A stretch of 32,165 nt of DNA from positions 1-32,165 of the forward strand of contig JALXFE010000050.1 of assembly GCA_027069135.1 (NCBI GenBank), in the 5' to 3' direction. Both the position numbers and the translations under genes were made by a program. Source of the DNA: Thermoanaerobaculia bacterium. GTDB taxonomy: Bacteria > Acidobacteriota > Thermoanaerobaculia > Multivoradales > JAHZIX01. The notes beneath the pieces were generated by a model. That model was not told where the DNA came from. It worked only from the letters and a program-made list of their open reading frames with translations, and did not search any database. How positions within the stretch are numbered: position 1 is the first letter of the stretch; each line of letters begins with the position of its first letter. Shown here one piece after another: positions 1 to 8,889 of the stretch.

Positions 1-410
1 AAGGTCCGATCGGGATAGGCGCTTTCTCTTTATCTACCCCAGGCTGCCAGCGAGTCTCAAGCCCTCGGCTCCTCCTCGGAACCCGAAGCGAATCCAACTT
101 CCAACAAGAATCTCCACAGTCCTCGTAGATCCTCTCCTGGCCGTCAATCTCGGTAGACCACCACGGCCGTCGACGATCCTCTTCTTGGGCGGACAGTGGC
201 GTCCCCCTCTGGAAAAGGGGGATCGAGGGGGATTTTGACGACGGCCAGCGGTCCTCGGATGGTCCTGTGCCTCAGGATAATTTTCTGCCGAGTCGGCGGG
301 CATATCCGCTATCATTTACGATGCACCCTCGAGTTGAATCTGCGAAAGAAAGGAAGGGGTACCGATGGTGAGAATTGTGCTTACAGGACACTAGACTCTT
401 GCCAGGGGCA
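1..410. other. Gene-free left edge
   Basis: No open frame here has a recognisable domain, a convincing ribosome-binding site or the codon pattern of the neighbours. The two open frames on opposite strands look like random high-GC frames. The only structure seen is the palindromic repeat at about 173-225, annotated separately. The stretch lies downstream of the sugar transferase and may hold its transcript end. Confidence 0.6.
173..225. repeat. Dispersed palindromic intergenic repeat, copy 1
   Basis: An ACGAT...TCTTGGG...GTGGCGTC block is followed by a hairpin with arms TCCCCCT and AGGGGGA around a 7-base loop. A similar block occurs at about 22334-22388, also between genes. By eye about 39 of 50 positions match, and the hairpin is kept although its loop differs. 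The similarity stops after the hairpin, so the unit is roughly 50 bp. It may be a REP-like or MITE-derived repeat. Function is unknown. Confidence 0.55.
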
Positions 411-1823
411 CTAGGTCCCCCGCGAGGTCAGGACGATCTTCACCGTGCGCAGGAGGATGGAGAGGTCCAGCCACAGGTTCCAGTTGGCTAGGTAGGCGAG
501 ATCGTAGCGCAGCTTGTTTTCAGCGGAGGAGTGGTAGTGGCCGTTGATCTGGGCGAGACCGGTGAGGCCCGGGGCCAGGGAAAAGCGTTCGGTGTAGCCG
601 GGGATTTCTTCTAGGAAGGACTTCACGAAGCCCGGTCTCTCGGGGCGGGGACCGACGAGGCTCATGGTGCCCCGGAGGACGTTGAAGAGCTGGGGTAGCT
701 CATCGAGGCGATAGCGCCGGAGAAGGCCGCCGACGGGGGTCAGGCGAGGGTCGTCCGGTTGGGCCAGGGTCTCCCCCGTGTGCTCTTCGGCGTCCCGGCG
801 CATGGTGCGGAACTTCATCAGGGAAAACTCTTGCTGGCCGATTCCGACGCGGGTCTGGCGGTAGAGCACGGGGCCTTTGGAGGTGAGCCTCACCACGAGG
901 GCGCAGAGGACCATCAACGGCAAGGTCAGCAGCAGGAGCACGAGCCCGGCGATGAGGTCCAGACCGCGCTTCAGGGGCCGGTTGACGCGCCACTCGGTCT
1001 GGCGGACCACCTCGATCAAGGGGAGGTCTGAAACCCAGCGATAGCGCATGCGACCGATGAGGCTTTCGAAGGGACCGGGGAGGAGCAGCACGCTGCCGCG
1101 GCGGGGTCCGACGTCGGCGAGCTGGTCCATGAGGCGGGTCTGCCAGCTGTAGGCATCGCTCGCCAGGATGACGTCTTCCACCTCGCCGTCACCGAGGAGC
1201 CTCGGCAAGTCTTGGACGGTGCCGAGGCAGGGGCCCAGCGGATCTTGCGCTTCGTCGCCTGCGTCGTCGGTCGCCGGGCCGTCTTCCGGGGCCGGAACAT
1301 AGCCGACGATGGTCAGGCCGTGCCAGCCGTAGGAGCGGATGGCCGCCGCCAGCTCCCGTGCGGCGGCGGAACGACCGACGATGGCAACCCGGCGATCCAG
1401 AGGGCTGTGGAACCGCAGGACGAGGGCTCGCCAGAGGTAGAGAATCAGGAAGTTCAAGGGGGCGAAGACCAGGATCACGGTGCGGGGAAACGTGAGATTG
1501 GTCAGGAAATAGAAGCCCATGAGCCCCAATCCCTGGAGACCCGTGACGGCTGCCAGGCGGCGAGGAAGCTCCGAACGGCTCCCCGGCTCCGGTGGGTCGT
1601 AGAGACCCAGAAAATAGAGCACCAGGGGCTGAGCGATGGCGACGATCCACCAATCCGTCAGGAAATACTCGAGGCGTTCCGGCGGCAGGAGGCCGAGGGT
1701 AAAGGGCAGGGGCAGGTAGATTCTCAGCAGGAACGCACCGAAGAAGGCGCCGACTCCGGCGGCCAGGTCTCCCAGGGGACGAAGAGCGGTCCAGAAGGTG
1801 GAGAATCCGTGGGTGCGTTTCAT
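411..1823 (-). CDS. Polyprenyl-phosphate sugar-1-phosphate transferase (exopolysaccharide initiation)
   Basis: A 470-residue membrane enzyme expected to move a sugar 1-phosphate from a nucleotide sugar to undecaprenyl phosphate, the first step of exopolysaccharide or O-antigen repeat synthesis. The N-terminal third has four or five hydrophobic segments. A CoA-binding/Rossmann-like part follows (RRVAIVGRS, about residues 145-175). From about residue 281 comes the bacterial sugar transferase domain: a transmembrane hairpin, then VLYRQTRVG, MKFRTMR, DELPQLFNVLRG and SLVGPRPERP, the conserved catalytic signatures. Length and order fit the WcaJ/PssY/EpsL type. The sugar cannot be told from sequence. 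It stands alone here, with metF divergent. The ATG at 1823 has no clear Shine-Dalgarno sequence. Confidence 0.92.
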   Translation of the reverse strand: MKRTHGFSTFWTALRPLGDLAAGVGAFFGAFLLRIYLPLPFTLGLLPPERLEYFLTDWWIVAIAQPLVLYFLGLYDPPEPGSRSELPRRLAAVTGLQGLGLMGFYFLTNLTFPRTVILVFAPLNFLILYLWRALVLRFHSPLDRRVAIVGRSAAARELAAAIRSYGWHGLTIVGYVPAPEDGPATDDAGDEAQDPLGPCLGTVQDLPRLLGDGEVEDVILASDAYSWQTRLMDQLADVGPRRGSVLLLPGPFESLIGRMRYRWVSDLPLIEVVRQTEWRVNRPLKRGLDLIAGLVLLLLTLPLMVLCALVVRLTSKGPVLYRQTRVGIGQQEFSLMKFRTMRRDAEEHTGETLAQPDDPRLTPVGGLLRRYRLDELPQLFNVLRGTMSLVGPRPERPGFVKSFLEEIPGYTERFSLAPGLTGLAQINGHYHSSAENKLRYDLAYLANWNLWLDLSILLRTVKIVLTSRGT

Positions 1824-1980
1824 AGCCGGATGGATTATCTAACACAAGTCCCTGTCGTCTGAGGCCCTAGCCCTGTTGATGTACGCGGAATCTCCTCGAA
1901 GAGGGAATCACGACTCGGCTATACTCAGCCGCTCACGGAACCTATTCCACCGGGATTTTTCTTAAGAGCGCCCACTTGTC

Positions 1981-2931
1981 ATGAAGGTTATCGAGCATCT
2001 GGAAAAAGCGGACCGTCCGCTGATCAGCTTCGAGATCATTCCACCCTTGCGCGGTGGAGACCTCGGGAGCCTCTTGCGGCTCATCGACGATCTGATGCCC
2101 TACCGACCGCCGTTTATCGACATTACCAGCCATGCGGCGGAGGTCATCTACGACGAGACGTCCCGCGGCATTCAACGCCGGGTCAAGCGCAAGCGCCCGG
2201 GAACCCTCGGCGTGTGCGCGCTGATCCAGAACAAATACAACGTCGACGCGGTGCCCCACATCCTCTGCCGCGGGTTCTCCCGGGAAGAGACCGAGGATTT
2301 CCTGATCGAGCTGCGCTATCTGGGGATCGACAATGTCCTGGCCGTCCGCGGGGACGATAGCGGCTACCAGAAACCCATGAAGGACGGGCGCAGCGCCAAC
2401 ATTTTCGCCTCGGACCTGGTCCACCAGGTGGCGGGTATGAACCATGGAAAGTACTTGGAAGAGGATCTCCTGGATGCGGACCCAGCGGATTTCTGCGTCG
2501 GCGTCGGCGGATACCCGGAGAAGCATTTCGAGGCCCCCAACCTTCAGACCGACGTCCGTTGGCTCAAGGCGAAGGTGGACGCCGGAGCGGATTACATCGT
2601 CACCCAGATGTTTTTCGACAATCGACTGTACTTTGAATTCGTCGATCTATGCCGCTCGGAGGGGATCGACGTTCCGATCATCCCCGGGTTGAAGATTCTC
2701 AACAGCAAGAAGAATCTGAGTAGCATTCCCCGCAATTTCTTCGTCGATCTGCCAGCGGAGCTGGCCGATGAGGTGGCGGAGGCGGATTCGAAGCACACGC
2801 TCGAGATCGGGGCCCGATGGGCTTTGAAGCAGACCGAAGACCTGCTCGATAAGGGCGTTCCTTCCGTACATTTTTACGTCATGTCCAGCTCTAAGGCCAT
2901 CCGACTGCTGATGTCCAAGCTGGACGTTTGA
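1981..2931 (+). CDS. metF: Methylenetetrahydrofolate reductase
   Basis: A 316-residue flavin TIM-barrel enzyme that reduces 5,10-methylene-THF to 5-methyl-THF in the cytoplasm. Family marks in order are SFEIIPP near the N-terminus (catalytic Glu), the FIDITSH segment, GIDNVLAVRGDD, the YPEKH segment, DAGADYIVTQMFFD, IIPGL and a C-terminal VHFYVMSSS strand. The KRPGTLGVCALIQNKYNVD segment and overall form resemble the Bacteroidota-type MetF more than that of E. coli. The start keeps the usual N-terminal length, although no strong ribosome-binding site precedes it. metH follows after 10 bases, so both are probably co-transcribed and make and use 5-methyl-THF in sequence. Confidence 0.95.
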   Translation: MKVIEHLEKADRPLISFEIIPPLRGGDLGSLLRLIDDLMPYRPPFIDITSHAAEVIYDETSRGIQRRVKRKRPGTLGVCALIQNKYNVDAVPHILCRGFSREETEDFLIELRYLGIDNVLAVRGDDSGYQKPMKDGRSANIFASDLVHQVAGMNHGKYLEEDLLDADPADFCVGVGGYPEKHFEAPNLQTDVRWLKAKVDAGADYIVTQMFFDNRLYFEFVDLCRSEGIDVPIIPGLKILNSKKNLSSIPRNFFVDLPAELADEVAEADSKHTLEIGARWALKQTEDLLDKGVPSVHFYVMSSSKAIRLLMSKLDV

Positions 2932-2941
2932 GGGCAACCCC

Positions 2942-5900
2942 ATGGCTGAGACCGAAAGAGGCGCCGCCACTCCGGGGGTGGAGGGAAGAGTTCCAAGCCC
3001 GCCGCCCTGTCCGACGGACCTCGATACCCGCACCGCGGCTCTCTTGGAGGCTTTAGAGGAGCGGATCCTCGTCCTCGACGGGGCCACCGGCACCGCGCTT
3101 CAGGACGCTCACCTAGTCGCTGAGGATTTCGGCGGCGACGAGCTCGAGGGCTGCAACGAGCTTCTTTGTTTCACCCGGCCGGATGTCGTGGACCGGGTCC
3201 ACGAGACGTATCTGACGGCCGGAGCCGATATCGTCGAGACCAATAGCTTCGGCTCCACCCCGTTGGTGCTCGACGAATACGATCAGGGGCACCGGGCCTT
3301 CGAGCTGAGCCGGGAATCGGCCCGATTGGCTCGCATCACCTGTGCCCGCTTTGACCAACCTGGTCGCCTGCGCTTCGTCTGCGGCTCCATGGGGCCGACG
3401 ACCAAAGCGATCTCGGTGACCGGCGGGATCACCTTCGAAGGACTGGTCGAGACCTTCCGTATCCAGGCTCTCGGTCTGATGGCCGGGGGGGCGGACTATC
3501 TTCTTCTTGAAACCTGCCAGGACACCCGCAACGTCAAGGCGGGGCTCTTGGGGATCGAAGAAGCCTTCGCCGAATCCGGCTGGCGCCTCCCGGTGGCGGT
3601 TTCGGCAACGATCGAGACCACCGGCACCATGCTCGCTGGCCAAGACGCGGAAGCTTTAGCGGTTTCCCTCCTCCACGAAGACCTGCTCTACCTGGGCCTC
3701 AACTGCGCTACTGGGCCGGAGCTCATGGCGGACCATCTGCGCACCTTGAGCGAGCTCTCCCACACCCGCATCGCCTGTGTCCCCAACGCCGGCTTGCCGG
3801 ACGAGGACGGTCAGTACCAGGAAGGGCCGGAGGATTTCCGGGAAGTCTTCACTCGATTCTTCGAGGCCGGTTGGCTCAACCTCGTCGGGGGTTGCTGCGG
3901 CACCACGGCAGAGCATGTGGAGGCCTTGGCCCAGTTGGCCCAGGGGCGGCGGCCGAGGCAGATTTCGGTCCATCAGCGCAGCCTCGTCTCAGGCCTCGAA
4001 TCGGTGGAATTGACGGACGAGAATCGCCCCCTCCTGGTGGGGGAGCGGACCAACGTTCTGGGGAGCCGCAAGTTCAAGAAGCTGATCCAGGCCGGGAAAA
4101 TCGAGGAAGCAGCGGAGATCGGTCGCGCTCAGGTGAAGGCCGGGGCGCAGATCGTCGATGTGTGTCTCCAGGATCCGGACCGGGACGAAATTGTAGACAT
4201 GGAGGCCTTTTTGGATCAGCTGACGCGGTTGATCAAGGTCCCCCTGATGATCGACTCCACCGACGCCGAGGTCATGGAGCGGGCTCTGACCTACTGCCAG
4301 GGCAAGTCGATCCTCAACTCCGTCAACCTGGAAGACGGCCTCGAGCGCTTTCAGGCGGTGGTCCCCTTGGCGCGGCGTTTCGGTGCCGCCTTGGTCGTGG
4401 GTTTGATCGACGAGCAAGGGATGGCGGTTTCCGTCGAACGCAAGTTGGAGGTAGCTCGGCGCAGCTACGAGCTTCTGACCGAGGAGTTCGGCGTGGCTCC
4501 GCAGGATATCTGGTGGGATGCCCTGGTTTTTCCCTGTGGGACCGGCGATGAGAACTACATCGGCTCCGCCGCGGCCACCATCGCCGGGGTCCGGGAGCTG
4601 AAGAAGGAATTCCCGTTCACCAAGAGCATCCTCGGGGTCTCGAACGTCAGTTTCGGCTTGCCGACGGCGGGACGGGAGGTGTTGAACTCGGTCTTTCTCT
4701 TCCACGCCACCCGAGCCGGGCTCGATTCCGCCATCGTGAACAGCCAGCGGCTGGCCCGCTATGCCGAGATTCCGGAGGAGGAGCGTCGCCTTGCGGAGAC
4801 CCTGATCTTCTTGACTCCGGAGGATGTCGCGGGCAGCACGCGGGCGGTGGAAGAGTTTGCCCTCCATTTTCGGGGCCGGCGTTCCTCGGTGACGGCACAA
4901 TCCCGAAGCGAGCTCCCCCTGGACCAGCGGATCGCCCGGGCCGTGGTGGAGGGGACCAAGATGGGTCTCGAAGGGGATCTTGCGGAGGCTCTCGAGGATC
5001 CCCGTTGGCCCGAGCCCTTGAAGCTCATCAACGGCCCGCTGATGGAGGGGATGAAGGAAGTCGGGCGCCTGTTCAACGACAATCAATTGATCGTCGCGGA
5101 AGTCCTTCAGAGCGCTGAAGTCATGAAGGCGGCAGTGGCCTTTCTCGAGCCCCACATGGAACGAGCAGAAAGCAGCAGCCGAGGGAAGATCCTCCTGGCG
5201 ACGGTGAAAGGGGATGTCCACGACATCGGCAAGAATCTGGTCGATATCATCCTCTCGAACAACGGCTTCCAGGTGGTCAACCTGGGGATCAAGGTTCCCA
5301 GCGAGCAGCTCATTCAGGGCATTCGGGAGCATTCTCCGGACGTTATCGGTCTCTCCGGCCTCCTGGTCAAGAGCGCCCACCAGATGGTGGCGACAGCCGG
5401 CGATCTGCGGGCGGTGGGGATCGATACGCCGTTGTTGGTGGGTGGCGCCGCGCTGACCCGCCGATTCACCCATCGCAAGATCGCTGCCGCCTACAGCGGC
5501 GTGTGCACCTATGCCAAGGACGCCATGTCCGGCCTCCGGCTAGTGGAGCGGTTGACGAATTCCGCCGAGCGGCCGAGCCTGGAAGAGGAGCTCGCCCAAC
5601 TCGTCGAGCAAGACAACCGGGGGGATCTGCGAAGCTCGACCTCCCCGAGCAGACCCAAGCCTCGCCAGCAGGTGGCGGTGTCGCGGGACGTCCCGGTACC
5701 CTCGCCGCCGGACCTGAAGCGCCACGTGGCGCAGCTGGATCTCGATGGGGTGTGGTCCCTGGTCAACCCCCAGATGATCTACGCCAAACATCTAGGTCTC
5801 AAAGGTTCCGTCGAGAAGCTCGCCGCCGCGGGGGATGAGAAGTATTTGAAGCTCGAGAAGCTCCTCGACGGGCTCAAAGCCTTCGCCCGGGAAGGTGGGA

Positions 5901-6463
5901 TGAGTTGTCGGGCCGCCTGGCGGTTTTTCTCGGCTCGCGCCGAAGGGGATCGCATCACCCTCGTCGATTCTGATTCAGGGGACCCCGCTGCATCCTGGCT
6001 CTTCCCCCGCCAGAGCGGTGGCGGCCTGTGTTTGTCGGATTACGTTCTCGAGGACGACCACATCGCCGTCTTCGTGACCACCGCCGGCGAAGGCATCCGT
6101 GCCCAGGTGGAGGCCTTTAAGGAGGCCGGCGAGTATCTCAAGAGCCACGCCTACGCCGCCCTTGCCCTCGAGACCGCCGAAGCGGCAGCCGAGTGGCTCC
6201 ATCGGGAGCTCCGGGCCGCCTGGGGCTTCCCGGATCCCCCGGAGCTCGCCCCGAGAGATCTTTTCTCCGCTCGCTACCGGGGTCGCCGCTACAGTTTCGG
6301 CTACCCGGCTTGCCCGGATCTGTCCTTTCAGCAAGAGCTCTTCCGCGCCCTCCAACCCGAGGAGATCGGCGTCCACCTCACGGAAGGCGACATGATGGAC
6401 CCGGAAGCCTCTGTCTCAGCCCTCGTCTTCCACCACCCGGAGGCGAAGTACTTCGGGGTGTGA
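2942..6463 (+). CDS. metH: Cobalamin-dependent methionine synthase
   Basis: A full-length 1173-residue enzyme that moves the methyl group of 5-methyl-THF to homocysteine through cobalamin. The homocysteine domain (about 30-345) has its zinc ligands at Cys255 (LNCATGP) and Cys318/Cys319 (GGCCGTT). The pterin domain begins near 362 with VGERTN. The cobalamin cap is about 655-740. The B12 domain has DVHDIGKN with axial ligand His760. A Pro/Ser-rich linker near 893-925 leads to the reactivation domain, which has RYSFGYPACPD and ends HHPEAKYFGV. All modules are present and no break was seen. GAGGG overlapping the end of metF can serve as the ribosome-binding site. No cobalamin or SAM/SAH riboswitch was recognised upstream of the pair. 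Confidence 0.97.
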   Translation: MAETERGAATPGVEGRVPSPPPCPTDLDTRTAALLEALEERILVLDGATGTALQDAHLVAEDFGGDELEGCNELLCFTRPDVVDRVHETYLTAGADIVETNSFGSTPLVLDEYDQGHRAFELSRESARLARITCARFDQPGRLRFVCGSMGPTTKAISVTGGITFEGLVETFRIQALGLMAGGADYLLLETCQDTRNVKAGLLGIEEAFAESGWRLPVAVSATIETTGTMLAGQDAEALAVSLLHEDLLYLGLNCATGPELMADHLRTLSELSHTRIACVPNAGLPDEDGQYQEGPEDFREVFTRFFEAGWLNLVGGCCGTTAEHVEALAQLAQGRRPRQISVHQRSLVSGLESVELTDENRPLLVGERTNVLGSRKFKKLIQAGKIEEAAEIGRAQVKAGAQIVDVCLQDPDRDEIVDMEAFLDQLTRLIKVPLMIDSTDAEVMERALTYCQGKSILNSVNLEDGLERFQAVVPLARRFGAALVVGLIDEQGMAVSVERKLEVARRSYELLTEEFGVAPQDIWWDALVFPCGTGDENYIGSAAATIAGVRELKKEFPFTKSILGVSNVSFGLPTAGREVLNSVFLFHATRAGLDSAIVNSQRLARYAEIPEEERRLAETLIFLTPEDVAGSTRAVEEFALHFRGRRSSVTAQSRSELPLDQRIARAVVEGTKMGLEGDLAEALEDPRWPEPLKLINGPLMEGMKEVGRLFNDNQLIVAEVLQSAEVMKAAVAFLEPHMERAESSSRGKILLATVKGDVHDIGKNLVDIILSNNGFQVVNLGIKVPSEQLIQGIREHSPDVIGLSGLLVKSAHQMVATAGDLRAVGIDTPLLVGGAALTRRFTHRKIAAAYSGVCTYAKDAMSGLRLVERLTNSAERPSLEEELAQLVEQDNRGDLRSSTSPSRPKPRQQVAVSRDVPVPSPPDLKRHVAQLDLDGVWSLVNPQMIYAKHLGLKGSVEKLAAAGDEKYLKLEKLLDGLKAFAREGGMSCRAAWRFFSARAEGDRITLVDSDSGDPAASWLFPRQSGGGLCLSDYVLEDDHIAVFVTTAGEGIRAQVEAFKEAGEYLKSHAYAALALETAEAAAEWLHRELRAAWGFPDPPELAPRDLFSARYRGRRYSFGYPACPDLSFQQELFRALQPEEIGVHLTEGDMMDPEASVSALVFHHPEAKYFGV

Positions 6464-6593
6464 GGGGAGGATCGTGGTGCGCTGAGATCGGTGCGGAGAT
6501 TCTTGGTCGGGGCTGGAATCTCCCTGGAGGACTAGCTGCCGCTGGCGCAGCCAAGCGCGCGGCCGGGAGAGACCAAGTTCACGGAGAGTTCTT

Positions 6594-6620
6594 GGGCGAG
6601 CCAGGAAAACCTTCTCGCCC
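6594..6620 (+). terminator. Terminator-like hairpin after metH
   Basis: Arms GGGCGAG (6594-6600) and CTCGCCC (6614-6620) pair perfectly, and inside them AGG and CCT can pair around an AAAA loop. It lies about 130 bases past metH and before the next gene. The following bases are only mildly T-rich, so this could be an inefficient intrinsic terminator or another RNA structure. Confidence 0.4.
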
Positions 6621-6682
6621 GTTACTCCCTCATTGTCAGAGGGTCGGATGATCGGCTCTCATGCTTCTGGAAGGGAGAGGAA

Positions 6683-7063
6683 ATGAGGATTTTCGCCTGG
6701 ATTCTTTGCGCTGGGATATTCCTTGGATTGCTGGCGATGCCGACAGGGCTTTCCGCCAACGAGCCGGTCGCGGCCCCTCAAGCGACTGAGCCCGAGGCTG
6801 CCCCAGCGGCCGAAACTGTGATTTCCATCGGGGACCTCGAGTGGGGTGGCCTCAGCGAAGTGGAACAACCTCGGGAAGCGGCAGCCACCGCGACCGCGAA
6901 CCGAGTCTGCCGTGGGCGTTGTACCTACGAGACCGGTCCCAACAGCACGACGACGGGGCCGTGCAACTCGTCGTGTAAATGTGACCGCCAGGACGCGAAC
7001 GGTAACCCCATCTTTCAATCCAGCTGTGGCTGGGTCAAATATCTTCCGGGCCAGCCTCGCTGA
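6683..7063 (+). CDS. Small secreted cysteine-rich protein
   Basis: A 126-residue protein I do not recognise. It starts with a typical signal peptide (MRIF, hydrophobic core, LSA then NE, predicted cleavage after residue 25) and has a strong GGGAGAGG ribosome-binding site just before the ATG. The early mature part is rich in Ala, Pro and Glu and looks disordered. The C-terminal third has six cysteines spaced C-x3-C-x13-C-x3-C-x-C-x14-C, suggesting a small disulphide-bonded or metal-binding fold outside the cytoplasm. It stands alone between metH and a hairpin at 7079-7106. Function unknown. Confidence that it is a real exported protein is good because signal peptide, ribosome-binding site and Cys spacing agree. 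Confidence 0.72.
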   Translation: MRIFAWILCAGIFLGLLAMPTGLSANEPVAAPQATEPEAAPAAETVISIGDLEWGGLSEVEQPREAAATATANRVCRGRCTYETGPNSTTTGPCNSSCKCDRQDANGNPIFQSSCGWVKYLPGQPR

Positions 7064-7078
7064 GAGCGCCTGCCACGG

Positions 7079-7106
7079 GCCCGCCGACCCCTCGAGATCG
7101 GCGGGC
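7079..7106. terminator. Strong hairpin between convergent genes
   Basis: Arms GCCCGCCGA (7079-7087) and TCGGCGGGC (7098-7106) form a perfect 9-bp stem with a 10-base loop, 15 bases past the stop of the cysteine-rich gene. No T-run follows on either strand. It may end transcription of that gene or mark a processing site. The convergent BON gene ends at 7245. Confidence 0.5.
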
Positions 7107-7244
7107 TCTCCATCCCCAAACCTCACATCGGATGATGCCCTCTCCCGGGCGCGGTGCCTGCGCTGGGAGATGAAGGGACCGGTTTCGTGTCACTTAGGCC
7201 GCACGCGGCGGATTGTTGGTACAAGAATCAGCTATCCTTTTCGG

Positions 7245-7847
7245 CTACCGCTCCGCTTTCAGGAGATCCAGCACCTTCTCAACGCCGGTAGCTTCTTGGG
7301 CGGTTCGCAGAGCAATGCTCCTGCGTTCCTTGTCGGGGACGGTACCCCGCAGGCTGACGACACCGTCGGTGGCCTCGACCTCTATTCCCAGGGCATGCCG
7401 GCCGAGCTCCCCCAGGAGCTTGAGCTTGACGCGGGTTTCGAGGGCTGCGTCCCGGACCTCATCACCGGTGTCTCGGGTCACCTTCTCAATGCGGCCCCCA
7501 TCGCTTCCGGCGGCGTCCTGTGCAAGCCGAAGGCGGTTATCCACGCGTTCGATCCCCTCCACCGACAAGGCGACCTCTTCCGCCAGCTCCTGGGTAGAGC
7601 GTTTCTTGACCTCCCCACGGAGCGTCGCGCGATTTCCCTGGACCTCGGCCCTCACGGACAGAGCGTCGGAGCCCAGCTGGTCCAGGAGGGCCACATGGAC
7701 CTTGGCCACGCCCATGGCGTTGGCGACATCGCCCGCCAAAGATTCTTGCGCAGACGGGGTGGAGGGCCGGGAGGTGGCACAGCCCAGCGGAGCGAGAAGT
7801 AGGAGCGTCGTAAGGAGGATTCCAGGGATCGCGAATGGTTTCATCAT
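7245..7847 (-). CDS. BON-domain lipoprotein (OsmY-like)
   Basis: A 200-residue envelope protein. The N-terminus has a hydrophobic stretch ending APLGC, a lipobox-like site with Cys23 as the probable lipidated residue, though Pro at -3 is not ideal. Two BON domains follow, about residues 40-108 (VRAEVQGNRATLRGEVKK, VDNRLRL) and 130-200 (IEVEATDGVVSLRGTVPD, VEKVLDLL). Such pairs occur in OsmY and DolP, which bind phospholipid and help envelope integrity under stress. That role is inferred from the family. AGGAGAG lies just upstream of a tandem ATG-ATG, so the start may be 7847 or 7844. Confidence 0.85.
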   Translation of the reverse strand: MMKPFAIPGILLTTLLLLAPLGCATSRPSTPSAQESLAGDVANAMGVAKVHVALLDQLGSDALSVRAEVQGNRATLRGEVKKRSTQELAEEVALSVEGIERVDNRLRLAQDAAGSDGGRIEKVTRDTGDEVRDAALETRVKLKLLGELGRHALGIEVEATDGVVSLRGTVPDKERRSIALRTAQEATGVEKVLDLLKAER

Positions 7848-7980
7848 CAGGCTCTCCTGCCGTTATGCCCCTCCGGACCTATTTCGGGAGGGAGGCACCT
7901 CTGGCATCATATCCAAGGGGATGGAGCGGTGCTGCGCAGACGGCGGAATTTGCTACATTCCCGGTGTGAGAAAAGGAATG

Positions 7981-7987
7981 AAGGAGG
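7981..7987 (+). promoter_or_regulatory. Ribosome-binding site fixing the ppk2 start
   Basis: AAGGAGG lies four bases before the ATG at 7992 and decides this start over the longer open frame beginning at 7929. Confidence 0.7.
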
Positions 7988-7991
7988 ATTC

Positions 7992-8807
7992 ATGGGCGTC
8001 AAGAGATTTCGCAGAGACCCCGGTGAGAGGTACCGGCTGGACGACTTCGATCCGTCGGATAACGGAGGAATCGAGAGCAAGAATGCCGGTCGGCGCTATC
8101 TGAAGGATCTTCAGGGGCGGCTCAACGAGCTGCAACAGGTTCTCTATGCAGAGGGGAAGCACTCTATATTGATTATTCTGCAAGCAATGGATTGCGCTGG
8201 TAAGGATGGGACGATACGTCACGCATTGAGCTCCTTCGATCCTCAGGGAGCTTCGGTAACGTCCTTCAAGGTTCCTACGGAGGAAGAGAGAGCTCATGAT
8301 TTCCTTTGGCGGATCCACAAGGCGGTTCCACGCCAAGGTCAGATTGCCATCTTCAACCGCTCCCATTACGAGGAGGTCTTGGTGGTTCGCGTCAAAGGGC
8401 TCAAACCCGAGGAGACGTGGCGGGGCTACTACGACCACATCAACGCCTTCGAGAAGTTATTGACCGACAGCGGGGTCACCCTTCTCAAGTTCTTCTTGCA
8501 CATCAGTCCCCAGGAACAAGCGGAGCGCCTGCGGGAACGTCAGGAACGGCCGGACAAACAATGGAAGTTCAGGCCCGGGGACCTCGAGGACCGTGGCCTT
8601 TGGCCCCAATATATGGAAGCCTACGAAGAAGCCTTGAGCCGTTGCAACACCCCTCGGGCTCCTTGGTTTGTGATTCCAGCGGATCGAAAGTGGTACCGCA
8701 ATGTGGCGGTATCAGAGGTTCTCATCGAGACCCTGGAGGGCCTCAACATGGGGTATCCGAAACCGGTCGTGAATATTCAGGACTACAAGATCTCCCCGGT
8801 TTTCTGA
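7992..8807 (+). CDS. ppk2: Polyphosphate kinase 2, class III-like
   Basis: A 271-residue cytoplasmic kinase of the PPK2 family, which uses polyphosphate to phosphorylate nucleotides. The Walker A loop is AMDCAGKDGTIRH. The Walker B region reads FNRSHYEEVLVVRV, the form typical of class III enzymes that phosphorylate AMP and ADP. The arginine-rich lid is RERQERPDKQWKF, and WFVIPADRKWYRN is near the end. Only one PPK2 domain is present. The ATG at 7992 is chosen because AAGGAGG (7981-7987) sits directly before it; the open frame extends 21 codons further upstream without family similarity. Substrate preference is inferred from motif class. Confidence 0.92.
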   Translation: MGVKRFRRDPGERYRLDDFDPSDNGGIESKNAGRRYLKDLQGRLNELQQVLYAEGKHSILIILQAMDCAGKDGTIRHALSSFDPQGASVTSFKVPTEEERAHDFLWRIHKAVPRQGQIAIFNRSHYEEVLVVRVKGLKPEETWRGYYDHINAFEKLLTDSGVTLLKFFLHISPQEQAERLRERQERPDKQWKFRPGDLEDRGLWPQYMEAYEEALSRCNTPRAPWFVIPADRKWYRNVAVSEVLIETLEGLNMGYPKPVVNIQDYKISPVF

Positions 8808-8830
8808 GATTCCCCTGAAGCCTCGAGGAA

Positions 8831-8863
8831 GCCCCACCTTCGGCCCAACGGGGGTTTGTGGGC
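8831..8863 (+). terminator. Weak hairpin downstream of ppk2
   Basis: GCCCCAC (8831-8837) can pair with GTGGGC (8858-8863) with one bulge, with CCC/GGG pairing inside. No T-run follows. A possible end signal for ppk2, low certainty. Confidence 0.25.
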
Positions 8864-8889
8864 GGCATCTGGTATATTTCACGCAATCC

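Noticed and set aside
34-414. Open frames on both strands at the left edge
   Set aside because: No ribosome-binding site or homology, and they cross the palindromic repeat.
1824-1980. Possible SAM, SAH or cobalamin riboswitch ahead of metF-metH
   Set aside because: Only short hairpins (CCTC/GAGG and CGGCT/AGCCG) are present; none of the conserved riboswitch cores could be found, and the region is short.
3989-5473. A 494-codon open frame on the minus strand within metH
   Set aside because: It lies wholly antisense to conserved metH domains, has no recognisable domain, and is expected from the codon bias of a high-GC gene.
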